A DNA stretch of 39,464 bases from an uncultured Alphaproteobacteria bacterium (GTDB lineage Bacteria; Pseudomonadota; Alphaproteobacteria; RF32; CAG-239). The position numbers were made by a program, and so were the translations under genes. Within the stretch, counting starts at the first letter, position 1. Every line of letters begins with the position of its first letter. Shown in pieces: positions 15,861-24,262 of the stretch. The stretch covers positions 1-39,464 of the forward strand of contig CALYBB010000023.1 of assembly GCA_944393715.1 (NCBI GenBank), read 5' to 3'. The notes beneath the pieces were generated by a model that worked only from the letters and a program-made list of their open reading frames with translations, was not told where the DNA came from and searched no databases.

Positions 15861-16649
15861 CTATCTCATCTGATTAATGGTATTAAGCATAGAATCTGCC
15901 GTTGTAATGATCTTAGAATTCATTTCATAAGCACGCTGAGCCGAAACAAGTTCGGTAATTTCAGTAACCGGACTGACATTCGAGGTATTCAAATACCCCT
16001 GCAAAATCGACCCAAACCCTTCCGCATCCGGATTATCGACCACCGGTGCACCAGAGGCTTCCGTCTCCATAAACAAATTGTCGCCCAAAGCTTCCAGACC
16101 TGCCTCATTAACAAAAGTTGCCAATTCCAGCTGCCCGACATTCACTTCGTCTGTTTCGCCGTCTTGTTTAATCCAAACCTCACCAGAACTATTAACATAA
16201 ACTTCTGTTGCATCTTCCGGAATGGTAATTTCCGGCTGCACGACGTAGCCTTCATGCGTTACGATGGTTCCATCGCCGTTGCGCTGAAAAGCGCCGTCTC
16301 GGGTATAAGCCGTCCCTTTTCCCTCCGGCAATTCAATTGTGAAATACCCTCTGCCGCGGATAGCCAGATCCAAATCATTACCGGTAGAGGTTAACGATCC
16401 GCCCTCGGTAATACGATAAATCGCCGCCGTCCGAACACCAAGCCCCATCTGAATACCTGCCGGAACAATCGTATTGTCCGCAGTTGACGCCGCACCAGGA
16501 CGCACCACATTCTGATACAAAAGATCGCTGAATTCGGCTCTTCTTTTGGTATAAGCCGTCGTGTTCATATTGGCGATATTATTAGCAATGGTATCAACAT
16601 TGGTCTGTTGAGCCAGCATACCGCTTGCGCCGATTTGTAAAGATCTCAT
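15861..16649 (-). CDS. flgG: Flagellar distal rod protein FlgG
   Basis: At 262 residues this is the standard FlgG length. The N-terminal rod motif MRSLQIGASGMLAQQTNVDT and IANNIANMNTTAYTKRRAEF are nearly invariant in FlgG. The C-terminus EITELVSAQRAYEMNSKII forms the paired helix. FlgG builds the distal rod in the periplasm through the flagellar type III export pathway, so no Sec signal is expected or seen. It lies 22 bp after flgF with a strong GAGGGAGAT ribosome site. Confidence 0.97.
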   Translation of the reverse strand: MRSLQIGASGMLAQQTNVDTIANNIANMNTTAYTKRRAEFSDLLYQNVVRPGAASTADNTIVPAGIQMGLGVRTAAIYRITEGGSLTSTGNDLDLAIRGRGYFTIELPEGKGTAYTRDGAFQRNGDGTIVTHEGYVVQPEITIPEDATEVYVNSSGEVWIKQDGETDEVNVGQLELATFVNEAGLEALGDNLFMETEASGAPVVDNPDAEGFGSILQGYLNTSNVSPVTEITELVSAQRAYEMNSKIITTADSMLNTINQMR

Positions 16650-16671
16650 AATTTTATCTCCCTCAAAAAAA

Positions 16672-17415
16672 TCAAGCTAATTCCGCAAAAGTCGAAATCG
16701 TATTGGACAGACGATCATGCTCTTCATCAATCATCTGCTGCACATAATCATAGCTGCGCTGAATTTTAACCAAATTTGTCATCTCGGCTATGGCATTGAC
16801 ATTTGACGCTTCCACCATCCCCTGAGCGATTCGGATATTTTCCGAACCAAACATCACGGCATTTCCTTCAACATTATCAAACAGCACGCCCGCGCTTTTC
16901 AACAATTTTTGGTTGTCGGCAAATCTGGCAATTTTCAATCGCCCGATAAAACCATTCTCCGTCATAACATCGCCGCTTTCTGAAATGGTTATTTCAGTCT
17001 CACCCGGCGCAAAAAACAAAGGCGTGTCATTTTCGCTCATAACCAAATCGCCCTCCGTCGTAGCCAAAGCGCCATCTTCGTTCAAGGTAAATTCACCTTT
17101 GCGGGTATATTTCTCGCCCGCCGGCGTTTCAATACAAAAAAAGCCGTCGCCTTTAATGGCCAAATCAAACGTATTGCCCGTATTTTTAAAAGCGCCTTCC
17201 CTGAAATCCTGAAATTCGCCAAAATCCAACGCAAAAAATTGCGGTGCAGAGCCGACCCCTGCGGCATCCGGCGTCTGATTAATATACGACGTAAAAACGG
17301 CATTGTCCTGCTTATAACCGGCAGTATTCATATTGGCGACATTATTGGAAACAATATTCATCTGTTTCCACAAGGCCATCTGCCGCGACAACGCAATATA
17401 TGATGTATTATCCAT
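16672..17415 (-). CDS. flgF: Flagellar proximal rod protein FlgF
   Basis: The 247-residue rod protein starts MDNTSYIALSRQMALWKQMN and has VSNNVANMNTAGYKQ, the hallmark of the rod/hook family. The central GDGFFCIETPAGEKYTRKGEF is followed by the C-terminal IAEMTNLVKIQRSYDYVQ helix. FlgF is distinguished from FlgG by its shorter length and first position. It is the first gene of flgFGAH. An AAGGGGA ribosome site precedes the ATG, and a near-perfect sigma-54 promoter lies about 75-85 bp upstream of the start. Confidence 0.96.
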   Translation of the reverse strand: MDNTSYIALSRQMALWKQMNIVSNNVANMNTAGYKQDNAVFTSYINQTPDAAGVGSAPQFFALDFGEFQDFREGAFKNTGNTFDLAIKGDGFFCIETPAGEKYTRKGEFTLNEDGALATTEGDLVMSENDTPLFFAPGETEITISESGDVMTENGFIGRLKIARFADNQKLLKSAGVLFDNVEGNAVMFGSENIRIAQGMVEASNVNAIAEMTNLVKIQRSYDYVQQMIDEEHDRLSNTISTFAELA

Positions 17416-17486
17416 AAAATATTCCCCTTAATTCAATAACCATTTCCCCATGGTTTGAATAATTTTCCTTCTCTGCCGATTTATAT

Positions 17487-17501
17487 GCAACTAGCGTGCC
17501 A
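17487..17501 (-). promoter_or_regulatory. Sigma-54 (RpoN) promoter of the flgFGAH operon
   Basis: The reverse strand reads TTGGCACGCTAGTTGCAT, matching the TGGCAC-N5-TTGC(A/T) sigma-54 consensus at every defined position, with correct GG-to-GC spacing. Transcription should start near 17475, leaving about 60 nt before flgF. RpoN control of flagellar rod and ring genes with the activator FlbD is established in Caulobacter. Whether FlbD exists here cannot be seen. Confidence 0.9.
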
Positions 17502-17725
17502 AATTTTAAAATATCTCAAACAAAAAAAATAAACATCTCATTTATCCGCCCCTTCCACATAACCTTAAATGCCTCATTCTAATATGTTCACATACCGTCA
17601 AGCTCAGCAACGAATCCAAAGAAAAATTTTTATTATATAACATGATGATTGAAAGCTGTGTTATTTTTTCAAATAATCGGTTACAAAAAAAAGTGGATAA
17701 GATTGGGGATAAAAATTTGAAAGGC

Positions 17726-17754
17726 TTGTTTTCGTTTTGAGCTGTTTTTAGGAT
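17726..17754 (+). promoter_or_regulatory. Putative sigma-70 promoter for apaG
   Basis: TTGTTT (17726-17731), a 17-bp spacer, then TAGGAT (17749-17754). The predicted start is near 17761 and the leader is about 45 nt. Both hexamers are imperfect. Confidence 0.4.
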
Positions 17755-17759
17755 ACTGG

Positions 17760-17774
17760 TTAACAAAAGATTAA
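17760..17774 (+). promoter_or_regulatory. CtrA-like box upstream of apaG
   Basis: TTAA at 17760 and TTAA at 17771 are separated by exactly 7 bp, the spacing of the CtrA consensus in alphaproteobacteria. It would overlap the predicted apaG transcript start, a repressing position. By chance about one or two such pairs are expected in a window this AT-rich. Confidence 0.25.
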
Positions 17775-17806
17775 AATTCGGTGGTCTAAAAACAAAGAGG
17801 TGAAAA

Positions 17807-18220
17807 ATGAGCATTGCCGATGACTTAGTCAGTCTGCAAACCGATGGAATTGTTGTTTCGGCAGGATCGGTACCTATGGAAGCCGAAGAAGCGGAGAATC
17901 GTTATATGTGGGGCTATTATTTATGTATTGAAAACAACAGTCCCCAAAAGATTCGTTTAGTCGGTAAGGATTGGAACATCACTGACGACCGCGGCAATCT
18001 TTACCACGATTCTTCAGCTGGATTCAAAGGAGAAATGCCGGAACTGGAACCTGGAGAATATTTTGAATACACCTCATATGCACCGCTCAAGGCACAAAAC
18101 GCCGTTTTTTATGGCAGCTGCAAAGTTGAAGCGGAGGGAACGTCCGGCGCCAAAAATATCCGTGTGCCGACATTCAGTCTATCCATGGGAAACAATGCGG
18201 CGTTGAGGACGCTGAATTAG
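17807..18220 (+). CDS. apaG: ApaG-domain protein
   Basis: The 137-residue protein is an ApaG/DUF525 beta-sandwich. Typical landmarks are Y.WGYYLCIENNSPQKIRLVG (shown with a gap), DWNITDDRGN, the GFKGEMPELEPGEYFEYTS turn, and a closing VRVPTFSLS-like strand. The function of bacterial ApaG is unsettled; the family fold resembles fibronectin-like and CO2+-resistance associated domains. It is divergent from typical ApaG in its first 20 residues. An AGAGGTG ribosome site lies 5 bp before ATG. Its last 4 bp overlap the last 4 bp of the convergent lipoprotein gene. Confidence 0.85.
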   Translation: MSIADDLVSLQTDGIVVSAGSVPMEAEEAENRYMWGYYLCIENNSPQKIRLVGKDWNITDDRGNLYHDSSAGFKGEMPELEPGEYFEYTSYAPLKAQNAVFYGSCKVEAEGTSGAKNIRVPTFSLSMGNNAALRTLN

Positions 18221-18855
18221 TAGTAAACCGGTGTCAAATCCTGACTAACGACAAAAGCATTCAAGTGCTGATATATATTGGCCGTCATCCGGTCATTAAA
18301 GTCATCAAACAGCTTCTGCACCATGTTGTTCCAATAAACTTCCTTGGCCGCAATATCCGTATTAGCCGGAATAGTTAAGCTGCGCCAAGCTTCAACTTCC
18401 GTTGATGCTTGAGCCAAGCTTGAAGGATCGGTTATCTTGACAGCAACCACCAAACGCGCTGAATATTTAACTTTGTCTTGTTCAAAAATTTGAGCACCTT
18501 CTTCAAGCTCCTCTGTCACAGAAGCATCACGAATAATAACTTCGGCAATTTTAGGCGAAGAGAAATCCGCCGCCTTAAGACGATCTCTAGCCCAAAGACG
18601 AGCTGTCTTTTCTATGGATACTGGAAATAAGTGCTCAACATGCGGCCGCGTAAAACTCGGTGTAAACTCTGAGATGACATTAATTTTGCTGACCTTCAGT
18701 TCAACTGGCGTTTCAGTAGTAAAACGAGGCTCGCTGTAACGAGGCAGATCTTCCTCCGGTGTGCCGTAAAGCGTACCGCAGGCCGCTAAGAATAATGTAA
18801 CACCCAAAACAGATAAAATTTTCTTTGCAGTTATCATATTCATTTGTCCAAACAT
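18217..18855 (-). CDS. Hypothetical lipoprotein (212 residues)
   Basis: A signal peptide with lipobox LAAC places the lipidated Cys at 26 if translation begins at 18855; ATGs at 18843 and 18837 would also leave a valid signal. The mature protein alternates beta-like and helical stretches: an early ELKVSKINVISEF strand, a KYSARLVVAVKIT strand, and a C-terminal helix (NNMVQKLFDDFNDRMTANIY). This is reminiscent of small envelope auxiliary lipoproteins such as the YajG or ABC-auxiliary type, but no family is firmly recognised. It converges on apaG with a 4-bp overlap. A CtrA-like motif lies 59 bp upstream. Confidence 0.78.
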   Translation of the reverse strand: MFGQMNMITAKKILSVLGVTLFLAACGTLYGTPEEDLPRYSEPRFTTETPVELKVSKINVISEFTPSFTRPHVEHLFPVSIEKTARLWARDRLKAADFSSPKIAEVIIRDASVTEELEEGAQIFEQDKVKYSARLVVAVKITDPSSLAQASTEVEAWRSLTIPANTDIAAKEVYWNNMVQKLFDDFNDRMTANIYQHLNAFVVSQDLTPVYY

Positions 18856-18913
18856 TTAAACAAGCAGCTGACGAAACCATACTACAGCTGTTTGCAGTAT
18901 ATGAATAAATTAA

Positions 18914-18928
18914 TTAAAATCTGGTTAA
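18914..18928 (-). promoter_or_regulatory. CtrA-like box upstream of the 212-residue lipoprotein gene
   Basis: TTAA-N7-TTAA, reading TTAACCAGATTTTAA on the reverse strand, with the TTAACC half-site seen in many CtrA targets. It lies between hslO and the lipoprotein gene, about 60-75 bp upstream of its start. Confidence 0.3.
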
Positions 18929-18929
18929 C

Positions 18930-19847
18930 CTATTGTTTTATCAATTCGCTCGGCATAAAACAATATTGCTCAGAACAAAAATGACAAGTTGCCGTTATTT
19001 TACCATCCTCAACCATATCCGCAATATCTTGCTTGGAAAAAGTGCTTAAAGTATTAAGCAGTTTTTCGCGGTTGCAGCGGCAGCCAAAAGAATAATCCTT
19101 GGTTTGCAAAAGGGTTAGATCGTTAGCATGAAACAGGCGATGCAAAATCTCTTTAGATGACAGATCCGCATCAAAAACTTCATCCTCAGAAAGACTTTGC
19201 ATAAAGACATTAGCTTCATTCCAAGTTTCAGCCGCAACATTTTCATCAACCGATACACCGCCTTTGATCGGCATCTTTTGCAACATGATACCGGCCGCAA
19301 GCCAAGAGAGGCTTTCGCCTTGTGGCGGTTGTAAAAAAAGTTTCAGACTTGTATCTATCTGTTCGGATTGTTTAAAATAGCGCAACGCGCATTCCGTCAA
19401 ATCTTTGCCGCGCAAATCAACAATCCCCTGATAAAGTTCGGTTTCTTTTCCCTGATCTACCGTAAAAGCCAAATGACCTGCCCCCATTAAATGCGGTGCC
19501 GGTTCTATCTGCCCTGCCGTTTTGCGTCTGGCCTGACTGGTTTCAAGACGATGTTCATCAAAACGGGCACAGGCACGAATTTTTCCGGCAGACGAAACAT
19601 CAACAACCACCATTGAAACCGGACCGTTGCTCTGGGTTTGTAAAGTAAACAAACCATCATATTTCAATGTACTGGAAAGTATGGCAGCCAAAACGGTGCT
19701 CTCGGCAACAACGGCAGAAACCGGCAAAGGATAGGAATGCTTGCTTAAAATTGTATTGATAACTTCGTTTAAGCGAATGAGACGCCCTTGAAAAGCGCCG
19801 CCATCAATAAAAAAAGATACACAGTTGTCAAAATTTTTATTAGGCAT
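18930..19847 (-). CDS. hslO: Redox-regulated chaperone Hsp33
   Basis: This 305-residue cytoplasmic holdase is activated by oxidation. The C-terminal redox switch has the four zinc-binding cysteines CxC (256, 258) and CxxC (288, 291) within GCRCNREKL and TCHFCSEQY. Further family marks are the YPLPVSAVVAES region and GPVSMVVVDV. Under oxidative stress the cysteines form disulfides and release zinc, which exposes the client-binding surface. It is transcribed divergently from recX from a promoter whose -10 overlaps that of recX. No strong Shine-Dalgarno is visible apart from AAGGA about 7 nt before ATG. Confidence 0.95.
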   Translation of the reverse strand: MPNKNFDNCVSFFIDGGAFQGRLIRLNEVINTILSKHSYPLPVSAVVAESTVLAAILSSTLKYDGLFTLQTQSNGPVSMVVVDVSSAGKIRACARFDEHRLETSQARRKTAGQIEPAPHLMGAGHLAFTVDQGKETELYQGIVDLRGKDLTECALRYFKQSEQIDTSLKLFLQPPQGESLSWLAAGIMLQKMPIKGGVSVDENVAAETWNEANVFMQSLSEDEVFDADLSSKEILHRLFHANDLTLLQTKDYSFGCRCNREKLLNTLSTFSKQDIADMVEDGKITATCHFCSEQYCFMPSELIKQ

Positions 19848-19890
19848 TTATATAAATCCTTGATAAACTCCGTAACATAATGTTTATCTA

Positions 19891-19899
19891 TGCTATAAT
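19891..19899 (+). promoter_or_regulatory. Extended -10 promoter for recX
   Basis: TGCTATAAT is an extended -10 with no good -35. Transcription would start near 19906, only about 15 nt before the GTG start used here. It interlocks with the hslO promoter on the other strand. Confidence 0.55.
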
Positions 19900-19920
19900 C
19901 CAAAATAAAGGCTTTTTCAA
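19892..19920 (-). promoter_or_regulatory. Sigma-70 promoter for hslO
   Basis: On the reverse strand TTGAAA (19920-19915), a 17-bp spacer, then TATAGC (19897-19892). The predicted start is near 19885 with a leader of about 38 nt. The two -10 boxes share bases 19894-19897, so polymerase can occupy only one promoter at a time. Confidence 0.6.
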
Positions 19921-20484
19921 GTGTTGTCAGATTGTAAAAGAAAATATTTAAAAAAAACACCCCCTAAAATGACCCCGCAGCAGCTGAGGGAAATTGCGTT
20001 GAATTATCTTAAACGATTTGAGGCCTCTGAGGCAACTTTTAGAACGATGTTGCGCCGTCGAATATCTTTGTACGCCGTATATGACAAAGATTTTGATAAA
20101 AAAGAAGCCTATCGTTGGGCCGAAGAAATTGTGAAAGAGTTTATAGAACGCAAATATATTGATGACAAAAGATTTGCCGAGATAAAAACACGCCGTTATA
20201 TCGAAAACTGCCGTTCGCCGCGCTATATTTTGGGCAAGTTGCAAGAAAAGGGAATCAACAAACAAATAGCCACCGACATCTTAGAACAACAGGCATACGA
20301 TCCGGCAGATGCGGCCAAACAATTAATGCGGCGAAAAAAAATAGGCCCTTACAGCGCAAACACGGAAATCAGACGCGAGAGAAGAGAAAAAGATCTAGCT
20401 GTTTTGATCCGAGCCGGTTTCGATTATGATTTGGCAATTGAGCTTCTGGACGCCGATCCGGAAAATAGCGAAACATCTTTTTAG
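19921..20484 (+). CDS. recX: RecA regulatory protein RecX
   Basis: This 187-residue, all-helical, basic protein of the RecX family limits RecA filament extension. Typical marks are ALNYLKRFEASEATFRTMLRRR, KKEAYRWAEEIVKEFIERKYIDD (shown in parts), the K-Y-I-DD-x-RFAE motif, and SPRYILGKLQEKGI. The start is uncertain. GTG 19921 has AAAGG upstream and lies just after the predicted transcript start, while ATG 19969 lacks a ribosome site but begins closer to the usual family start. recA is not adjacent. Shared regulation with hslO through overlapping promoters is possible. Confidence 0.85.
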   Translation: MLSDCKRKYLKKTPPKMTPQQLREIALNYLKRFEASEATFRTMLRRRISLYAVYDKDFDKKEAYRWAEEIVKEFIERKYIDDKRFAEIKTRRYIENCRSPRYILGKLQEKGINKQIATDILEQQAYDPADAAKQLMRRKKIGPYSANTEIRRERREKDLAVLIRAGFDYDLAIELLDADPENSETSF

Positions 20485-20533
20485 ATAGTTGCCGGACAAA
20501 GATCTATTGTAACACTTTATCCGGCACCAAATA

Positions 20534-20755
20534 TCAGTTCATTTTGTGCTGGACAGCTTCGCGGAGCGAACAAACCGGCACAAAGGCCATCGTAATTGCC
20601 GACAATGCAATTAAAGTATAAACAACGCGGCTTAAGGTGCTAAAAGGGCCGAACAAAAAAGCAACCAAATCAAAACCAAACAAGCCGACCAATCCCCAGT
20701 TAAGACCACCGATAATCGTTAAAACCAGAGCCGTAGTGCGCAAAATATTATTCAT
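20534..20755 (-). CDS. DUF378 (YuzA-like) small membrane protein
   Basis: The 73-residue protein has two membrane helices (about 8-30 and 42-62). The family signature is clear: LTIIGGLNWGLVGLFGFDLVA, then FGPFSTLSRVVYTLIALSAI. DUF378 proteins are of unknown function. A strong AAGGGAGA ribosome site lies before ATG, and a promoter can be drawn 33-60 bp upstream. It is a single-gene unit that converges on recX. Confidence 0.93.
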   Translation of the reverse strand: MNNILRTTALVLTIIGGLNWGLVGLFGFDLVAFLFGPFSTLSRVVYTLIALSAITMAFVPVCSLREAVQHKMN

Positions 20756-20787
20756 GATACTATCTCCCTTTTATTTTTTACCTCCAT

Positions 20788-20815
20788 GATATATAGCAGA
20801 GATGTTTTTTTTCAA
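20788..20815 (-). promoter_or_regulatory. Sigma-70 promoter for the DUF378 gene
   Basis: On the reverse strand TTGAAA (20815-20810), a 16-bp spacer, then TATATC (20793-20788). The predicted start is near 20781 and the leader about 25 nt. Confidence 0.5.
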
Positions 20816-20961
20816 GCAGTAACTGTCAAAAATACGCGGCAAAAAATTTATAATTGTTGTTAAAACGACGCAATTAACAATGCTTTTTTATGTTAAGTAG
20901 GACGGTTATTTAAAATATCATAACAAAGCGTATATTGTTTAATATCACTCAAGGAAACAAA

Positions 20962-21861
20962 ATGCTTTGGATTATTAACGGACTGATTTACGGATTTTTT
21001 TCGGCTTTATACACGATGGTTAACCAGCACCGCCGTTTTAACGGTTATGTACTAGGAATTTGGCGCGGTTTCGGCATCTCGCTGTTGTTTTTTCCGTTTT
21101 TATTTTTAGTACCACCGCAAACCGACTGGCACAACTGGACTCTGCTGATTTTGCAGGGAATATTTATCGGAATTTATGATTCACATTTATTTTTTGCCTC
21201 AGCCAGATACGGCGCCGGCACCACATCGCGTTTAATGGTTTTGAGTGTACTGGCAACAACAATCATCTGGTGGATCCTAACACCGCAAAAATTTGTCCGA
21301 CTTTTTGACAACGGCAGCGTATTTATCACCCTGCTTTTGGCATTGTCCGGTTTCAGCATTTGCTACTGGTATATGTTAAAAAGCAAGGTAACTCGACAGG
21401 CATTTGAATACATGTTGCCGGCAGTTTTAGCCTTAGCGGGTATGAGTGCGGCAACCAAAGAAATAGCCCTGATGGGACAAAATATATGGAGCAATATTTT
21501 ATACTATCTGGTTGTGGCAACATTTGTTTCGGGATGTTATAATATGGTGCTGCTATTTTTTCAACAAAAGCCTAAAAAAAATATTCTGCACAAAATATTA
21601 GCGCCCGAAATCAGAAAAACCGGTCTTTACATTATCGGTTTTTCAGCAATCTTAATCGCTGCCAAAACAATGGCAATGCGCCTAGCGCCCAATCCGGGAT
21701 ATGTAGCGGCGCTGTTGCTGACATCACCTCTGTTTGTCTTTGCTTTAAGCCCTCCAAATCGCAGGGAAAGAGGCCTGTCTGCCAAAGCCGGATGGGCAAT
21801 GCTGTTTTTTCTGGCAATGATTATGATTTTGGTTAATGGCAATTTCAATATTGATGACTAA
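20962..21861 (+). CDS. Multi-pass membrane protein, drug/metabolite-transporter (EamA)-like
   Basis: The 299-residue protein has about nine or ten membrane segments in two halves, with short loops and a basic loop near the middle (QQKPKKNILHKI). Size and the two-repeat layout fit the DMT/EamA superfamily, and LVPPQTDWHNW, then GIYDSHLFFASARYGAGTTSR resembles a first-half inter-helix region. Substrate and direction are unknown. The start is ATG 20962 because AAGGA lies 6 nt before it; a TTG 27 bp upstream has no ribosome site. A weak TATATT -10 box at 20931-20936 may drive it. Its stop overlaps the convergent hemW stop by 4 bp. Confidence 0.75.
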   Translation: MLWIINGLIYGFFSALYTMVNQHRRFNGYVLGIWRGFGISLLFFPFLFLVPPQTDWHNWTLLILQGIFIGIYDSHLFFASARYGAGTTSRLMVLSVLATTIIWWILTPQKFVRLFDNGSVFITLLLALSGFSICYWYMLKSKVTRQAFEYMLPAVLALAGMSAATKEIALMGQNIWSNILYYLVVATFVSGCYNMVLLFFQQKPKKNILHKILAPEIRKTGLYIIGFSAILIAAKTMAMRLAPNPGYVAALLLTSPLFVFALSPPNRRERGLSAKAGWAMLFFLAMIMILVNGNFNIDD

Positions 21862-22958
21862 CTGCAAAGTCCCCGTATCAGCCAGTCAAGCAGCAAAAAA
21901 CCCTCCGTCGTTGCGGCAAGATTTTGGGAAGTTTCACACAACAGACCGGCATCGACACTTTGTTTTTTGAATTTTTGATTAACAAAAAAATCAAAATCTA
22001 AGCCACAATTTTGCTTGAAATTCTTTTTGTTAATGCCGGAAACCAATCGCAATCCCATAATGATCAGTTCTTCAGCGCGTTCTTGAGCCGAAAGTTCTTC
22101 AAATTGCAACGGATCGGTCACAGCATAAATTTTGTCGTCCAAATGCAAACGACCATGCGCTGATTCGCCGATACCAATATAATCGCCGCCCTGCCAATAA
22201 ACTTTGTTATGGATGGATTGAAAACCGGTTCTGGCATAATTGGAAACTTCATATTTGCCATAATTGGCATCAGCCAAAAATTGTTCAGTCTGCAAATATA
22301 TTTGTGCCGCTCTTTCTTCATCCAAAGTTTTAATTCCTCTGCGACCAAAAGGGGTGTTTTCTTCAACCGTCAACTGATAAAATGACAAATGCGGAAACCC
22401 GAGAGCACAAATCTTTTTTAGGCGCCGACACCAAATTTCTGGCGTTTGATCAGGAAGAGCATAGATAAAATCGGCAGAAGCATTGCAAAAATAGCGCTTT
22501 ACCTGTTCCATGGACTGATAAGCATCGGCTGCCGAATGCGTACGACCAAGAAATTTTAATTCGTTATCATCAAGAGATTGCACCCCCAAAGATAAGCGAT
22601 TAACACCAGCCGAAGCTAAATCGGCAAACAAAGAAGGTGTTTGGGTATTAGGATTGGCTTCCAAAGATACCTCTGCCTTAGAATCAAGCGCCCATAAGCA
22701 TGATATTTTTTCCAATATGCGCGAAATATTGCGTGGGTTGATAAGCGAAGGTGTACCACCACCGAAAAATATTGAAATAACCTGCCGTCGGGGCAAAATC
22801 TCGGCATAACGCTCCAGCTGTTGCAGATAACCGTCAATAATAACATCCTGATCAAAATTTTTCTTAACACGGCTGAAAAAATCACAATAAGGACATTTGC
22901 TCCGGCAAAAAGGCCAGTGCAAATAAATGCTCAAATTCTGCACATTTCCGTCAATCAT
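21858..22958 (-). CDS. hemW: Heme chaperone HemW (radical SAM)
   Basis: The 366-residue radical SAM protein carries the CxxxCxxC cluster motif at Cys18, Cys22 and Cys25 ([12 protein letters not shown]), the GGGTPS SAM-binding loop, and EANPNT. These mark the HemW group, formerly annotated as oxygen-independent coproporphyrinogen oxidase. True HemN has an extra upstream Cys (CxxxCxxCxC); here the residue after the last Cys-Asp is Phe, which supports HemW. HemW transfers heme to respiratory enzymes. The start overlaps the hslU stop (ATGA), so it is co-translated with hslVU. Confidence 0.93.
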   Translation of the reverse strand: MIDGNVQNLSIYLHWPFCRSKCPYCDFFSRVKKNFDQDVIIDGYLQQLERYAEILPRRQVISIFFGGGTPSLINPRNISRILEKISCLWALDSKAEVSLEANPNTQTPSLFADLASAGVNRLSLGVQSLDDNELKFLGRTHSAADAYQSMEQVKRYFCNASADFIYALPDQTPEIWCRRLKKICALGFPHLSFYQLTVEENTPFGRRGIKTLDEERAAQIYLQTEQFLADANYGKYEVSNYARTGFQSIHNKVYWQGGDYIGIGESAHGRLHLDDKIYAVTDPLQFEELSAQERAEELIIMGLRLVSGINKKNFKQNCGLDFDFFVNQKFKKQSVDAGLLCETSQNLAATTEGFLLLDWLIRGLCS

Positions 22959-24262
22959 AAGATAAATTTCGATAGATCTGAGCTGACGGTATATTTGCTC
23001 AATTTTTCTTCAACCATTTGAGCGGTAATCGTCAGTTCCTGACCGCTTTTATCTGAAGCAGAAAAACTGATATCCTCAAGCAGAATCTCCAAAACTGTGT
23101 GCAAACGTCTGGCACCGATATTCTCAACATTTTCATTAATAGCAACAGCAATATCGGCAATTTTGTCAATGGCATCCGGTGAAAATTTCAAATGAAAATT
23201 CTCAGTACCGAGCAGCGCTATATATTGCTCAATTAAATTTGCCTCAGGCTCGGTTAAAATACGAACAAAATCAGCATGATTCAAAGCTTTTAATTCAACG
23301 CGAATTGGTAGTCTTCCCTGAAGTTCTGGCAGCATATCCGACGGTTTTGACAGATGAAAAGCGCCTGAACAAATAAAAAGAATATGATCCGTTTTAACCA
23401 TGCCATACTTCGTAGAAACAGTCGTCCCTTCAATCAGCGGCAGCAAGTCGCGCTGAACGCCCTCGCGTGAGATGTCGCCTCGGGCACTGTCTGATTTCCC
23501 AGTAATTTTATCAATCTCATCAATAAAAACAATACCATCATTTTCCACAGCCTTAATAGCTTCGGCAATGATCGTCTCATTATCCAGCAGCTTGTCGCTT
23601 TCCTCATCAATCAAAACTTTAAAAGCTTCACTGACCTTAAGTTTTCGAGTTTTGTATTTTTGTGGCGCACCACCGAGCAAATCGCCAAGGCTGATCATCC
23701 CCATCGAAGCGCCGGGCATTCCGGGAATATCTATCGTCGGCATAGATGCGGTTGAATTATCCAACAGAGATATCTCGACCTCGCGCTCATCCAGCTGGTG
23801 CTCTCGCAACAAGTGCAAAAATTTGGTCTTGGTCTCATCGCTTGCCGATGCTCCGACCAAAGCATCAATCAACCGCTTCTCCGAGGCTGCCTCAGCTTTA
23901 GCCGAAACACTTTTGCGTAAGCTTTTGCGTGTTTGCACCAAAGAAATCTCCACCAGATCGCGAATAATGCTTTCGACATCACGCCCAACGTAGCCTATTT
24001 CGGTAAATTTTGTGGCCTCGACCTTAATAAACGGCGCTTTTGCCAATTTGGCCAAACGTCTAGAAATCTCGGTTTTCCCGACTCCTGTAGGACCAATCAT
24101 CAGAATGTTTTTGGGAACGATTTCTTCTTTTAATTTATCAGGAAGCTGCATGCGGCGCCAACGATTACGCAAAGCAACAGCAACGGCTTTCTTGGCCTCA
24201 TTCTGACCAATGATGTATTTATCCAGTTCAGAAACAATTTCTCTCGGGCTGAAATTAGTCAT
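22955..24262 (-). CDS. hslU: HslUV protease ATPase subunit HslU (ClpY)
   Basis: The 435-residue AAA+ unfoldase has the N-terminal [16 protein letters not shown] motif, Walker A GPTGVGKT (57-64), the [14 protein letters not shown] segment with the pore motif GYVG, Walker [11 protein letters not shown], and the C-terminal tail ending KFIL. The tail inserts into HslV to activate it. The intermediate domain (about 110-240) is present. It unfolds substrates and feeds them to HslV in the cytoplasm. The start overlaps hslV by 8 bp and the stop overlaps hemW by 4 bp, so all three form one operon. Confidence 0.97.
   Translation of the reverse strand: MTNFSPREIVSELDKYIIGQNEAKKAVAVALRNRWRRMQLPDKLKEEIVPKNILMIGPTGVGKTEISRRLAKLAKAPFIKVEATKFTEIGYVGRDVESIIRDLVEISLVQTRKSLRKSVSAKAEAASEKRLIDALVGASASDETKTKFLHLLREHQLDEREVEISLLDNSTASMPTIDIPGMPGASMGMISLGDLLGGAPQKYKTRKLKVSEAFKVLIDEESDKLLDNETIIAEAIKAVENDGIVFIDEIDKITGKSDSARGDISREGVQRDLLPLIEGTTVSTKYGMVKTDHILFICSGAFHLSKPSDMLPELQGRLPIRVELKALNHADFVRILTEPEANLIEQYIALLGTENFHLKFSPDAIDKIADIAVAINENVENIGARRLHTVLEILLEDISFSASDKSGQELTITAQMVEEKLSKYTVSSDLSKFIL

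Larger units (their letters stand above)
17416..17806. other. Divergent regulatory region between flgF and apaG (391 bp, no gene)
   Basis: This is the only stretch over 300 bp without a gene. It holds the sigma-54 promoter of flgF, a weak sigma-70-type promoter for apaG, and a TTAA-N7-TTAA motif. The centre (about 17520-17720) is AT-rich with no persuasive gene; a reverse ORF at 17542-17814 has no ribosome site and reads as low-complexity sequence. A lone DnaA-box-like octamer lies at 17693-17700. Confidence 0.6.

Noticed and set aside
17693-17700. DnaA-box-like octamer (complement of TTATCCAC) as sign of an origin
   Set aside because: It is a single copy, no cluster of boxes, no dnaA, dnaN or hemE nearby, and the region is fully explained as a divergent promoter region.
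17542-17814. 90-codon reverse ORF in the flgF-apaG gap
   Set aside because: No ribosome site, low-complexity AT-driven composition, and it overlaps the start of apaG and its likely promoter.
21858-22958. HemW called as oxygen-independent coproporphyrinogen III oxidase (HemN)
   Set aside because: The cluster motif lacks the extra cysteine of HemN and the length is short; HemW is the better name.
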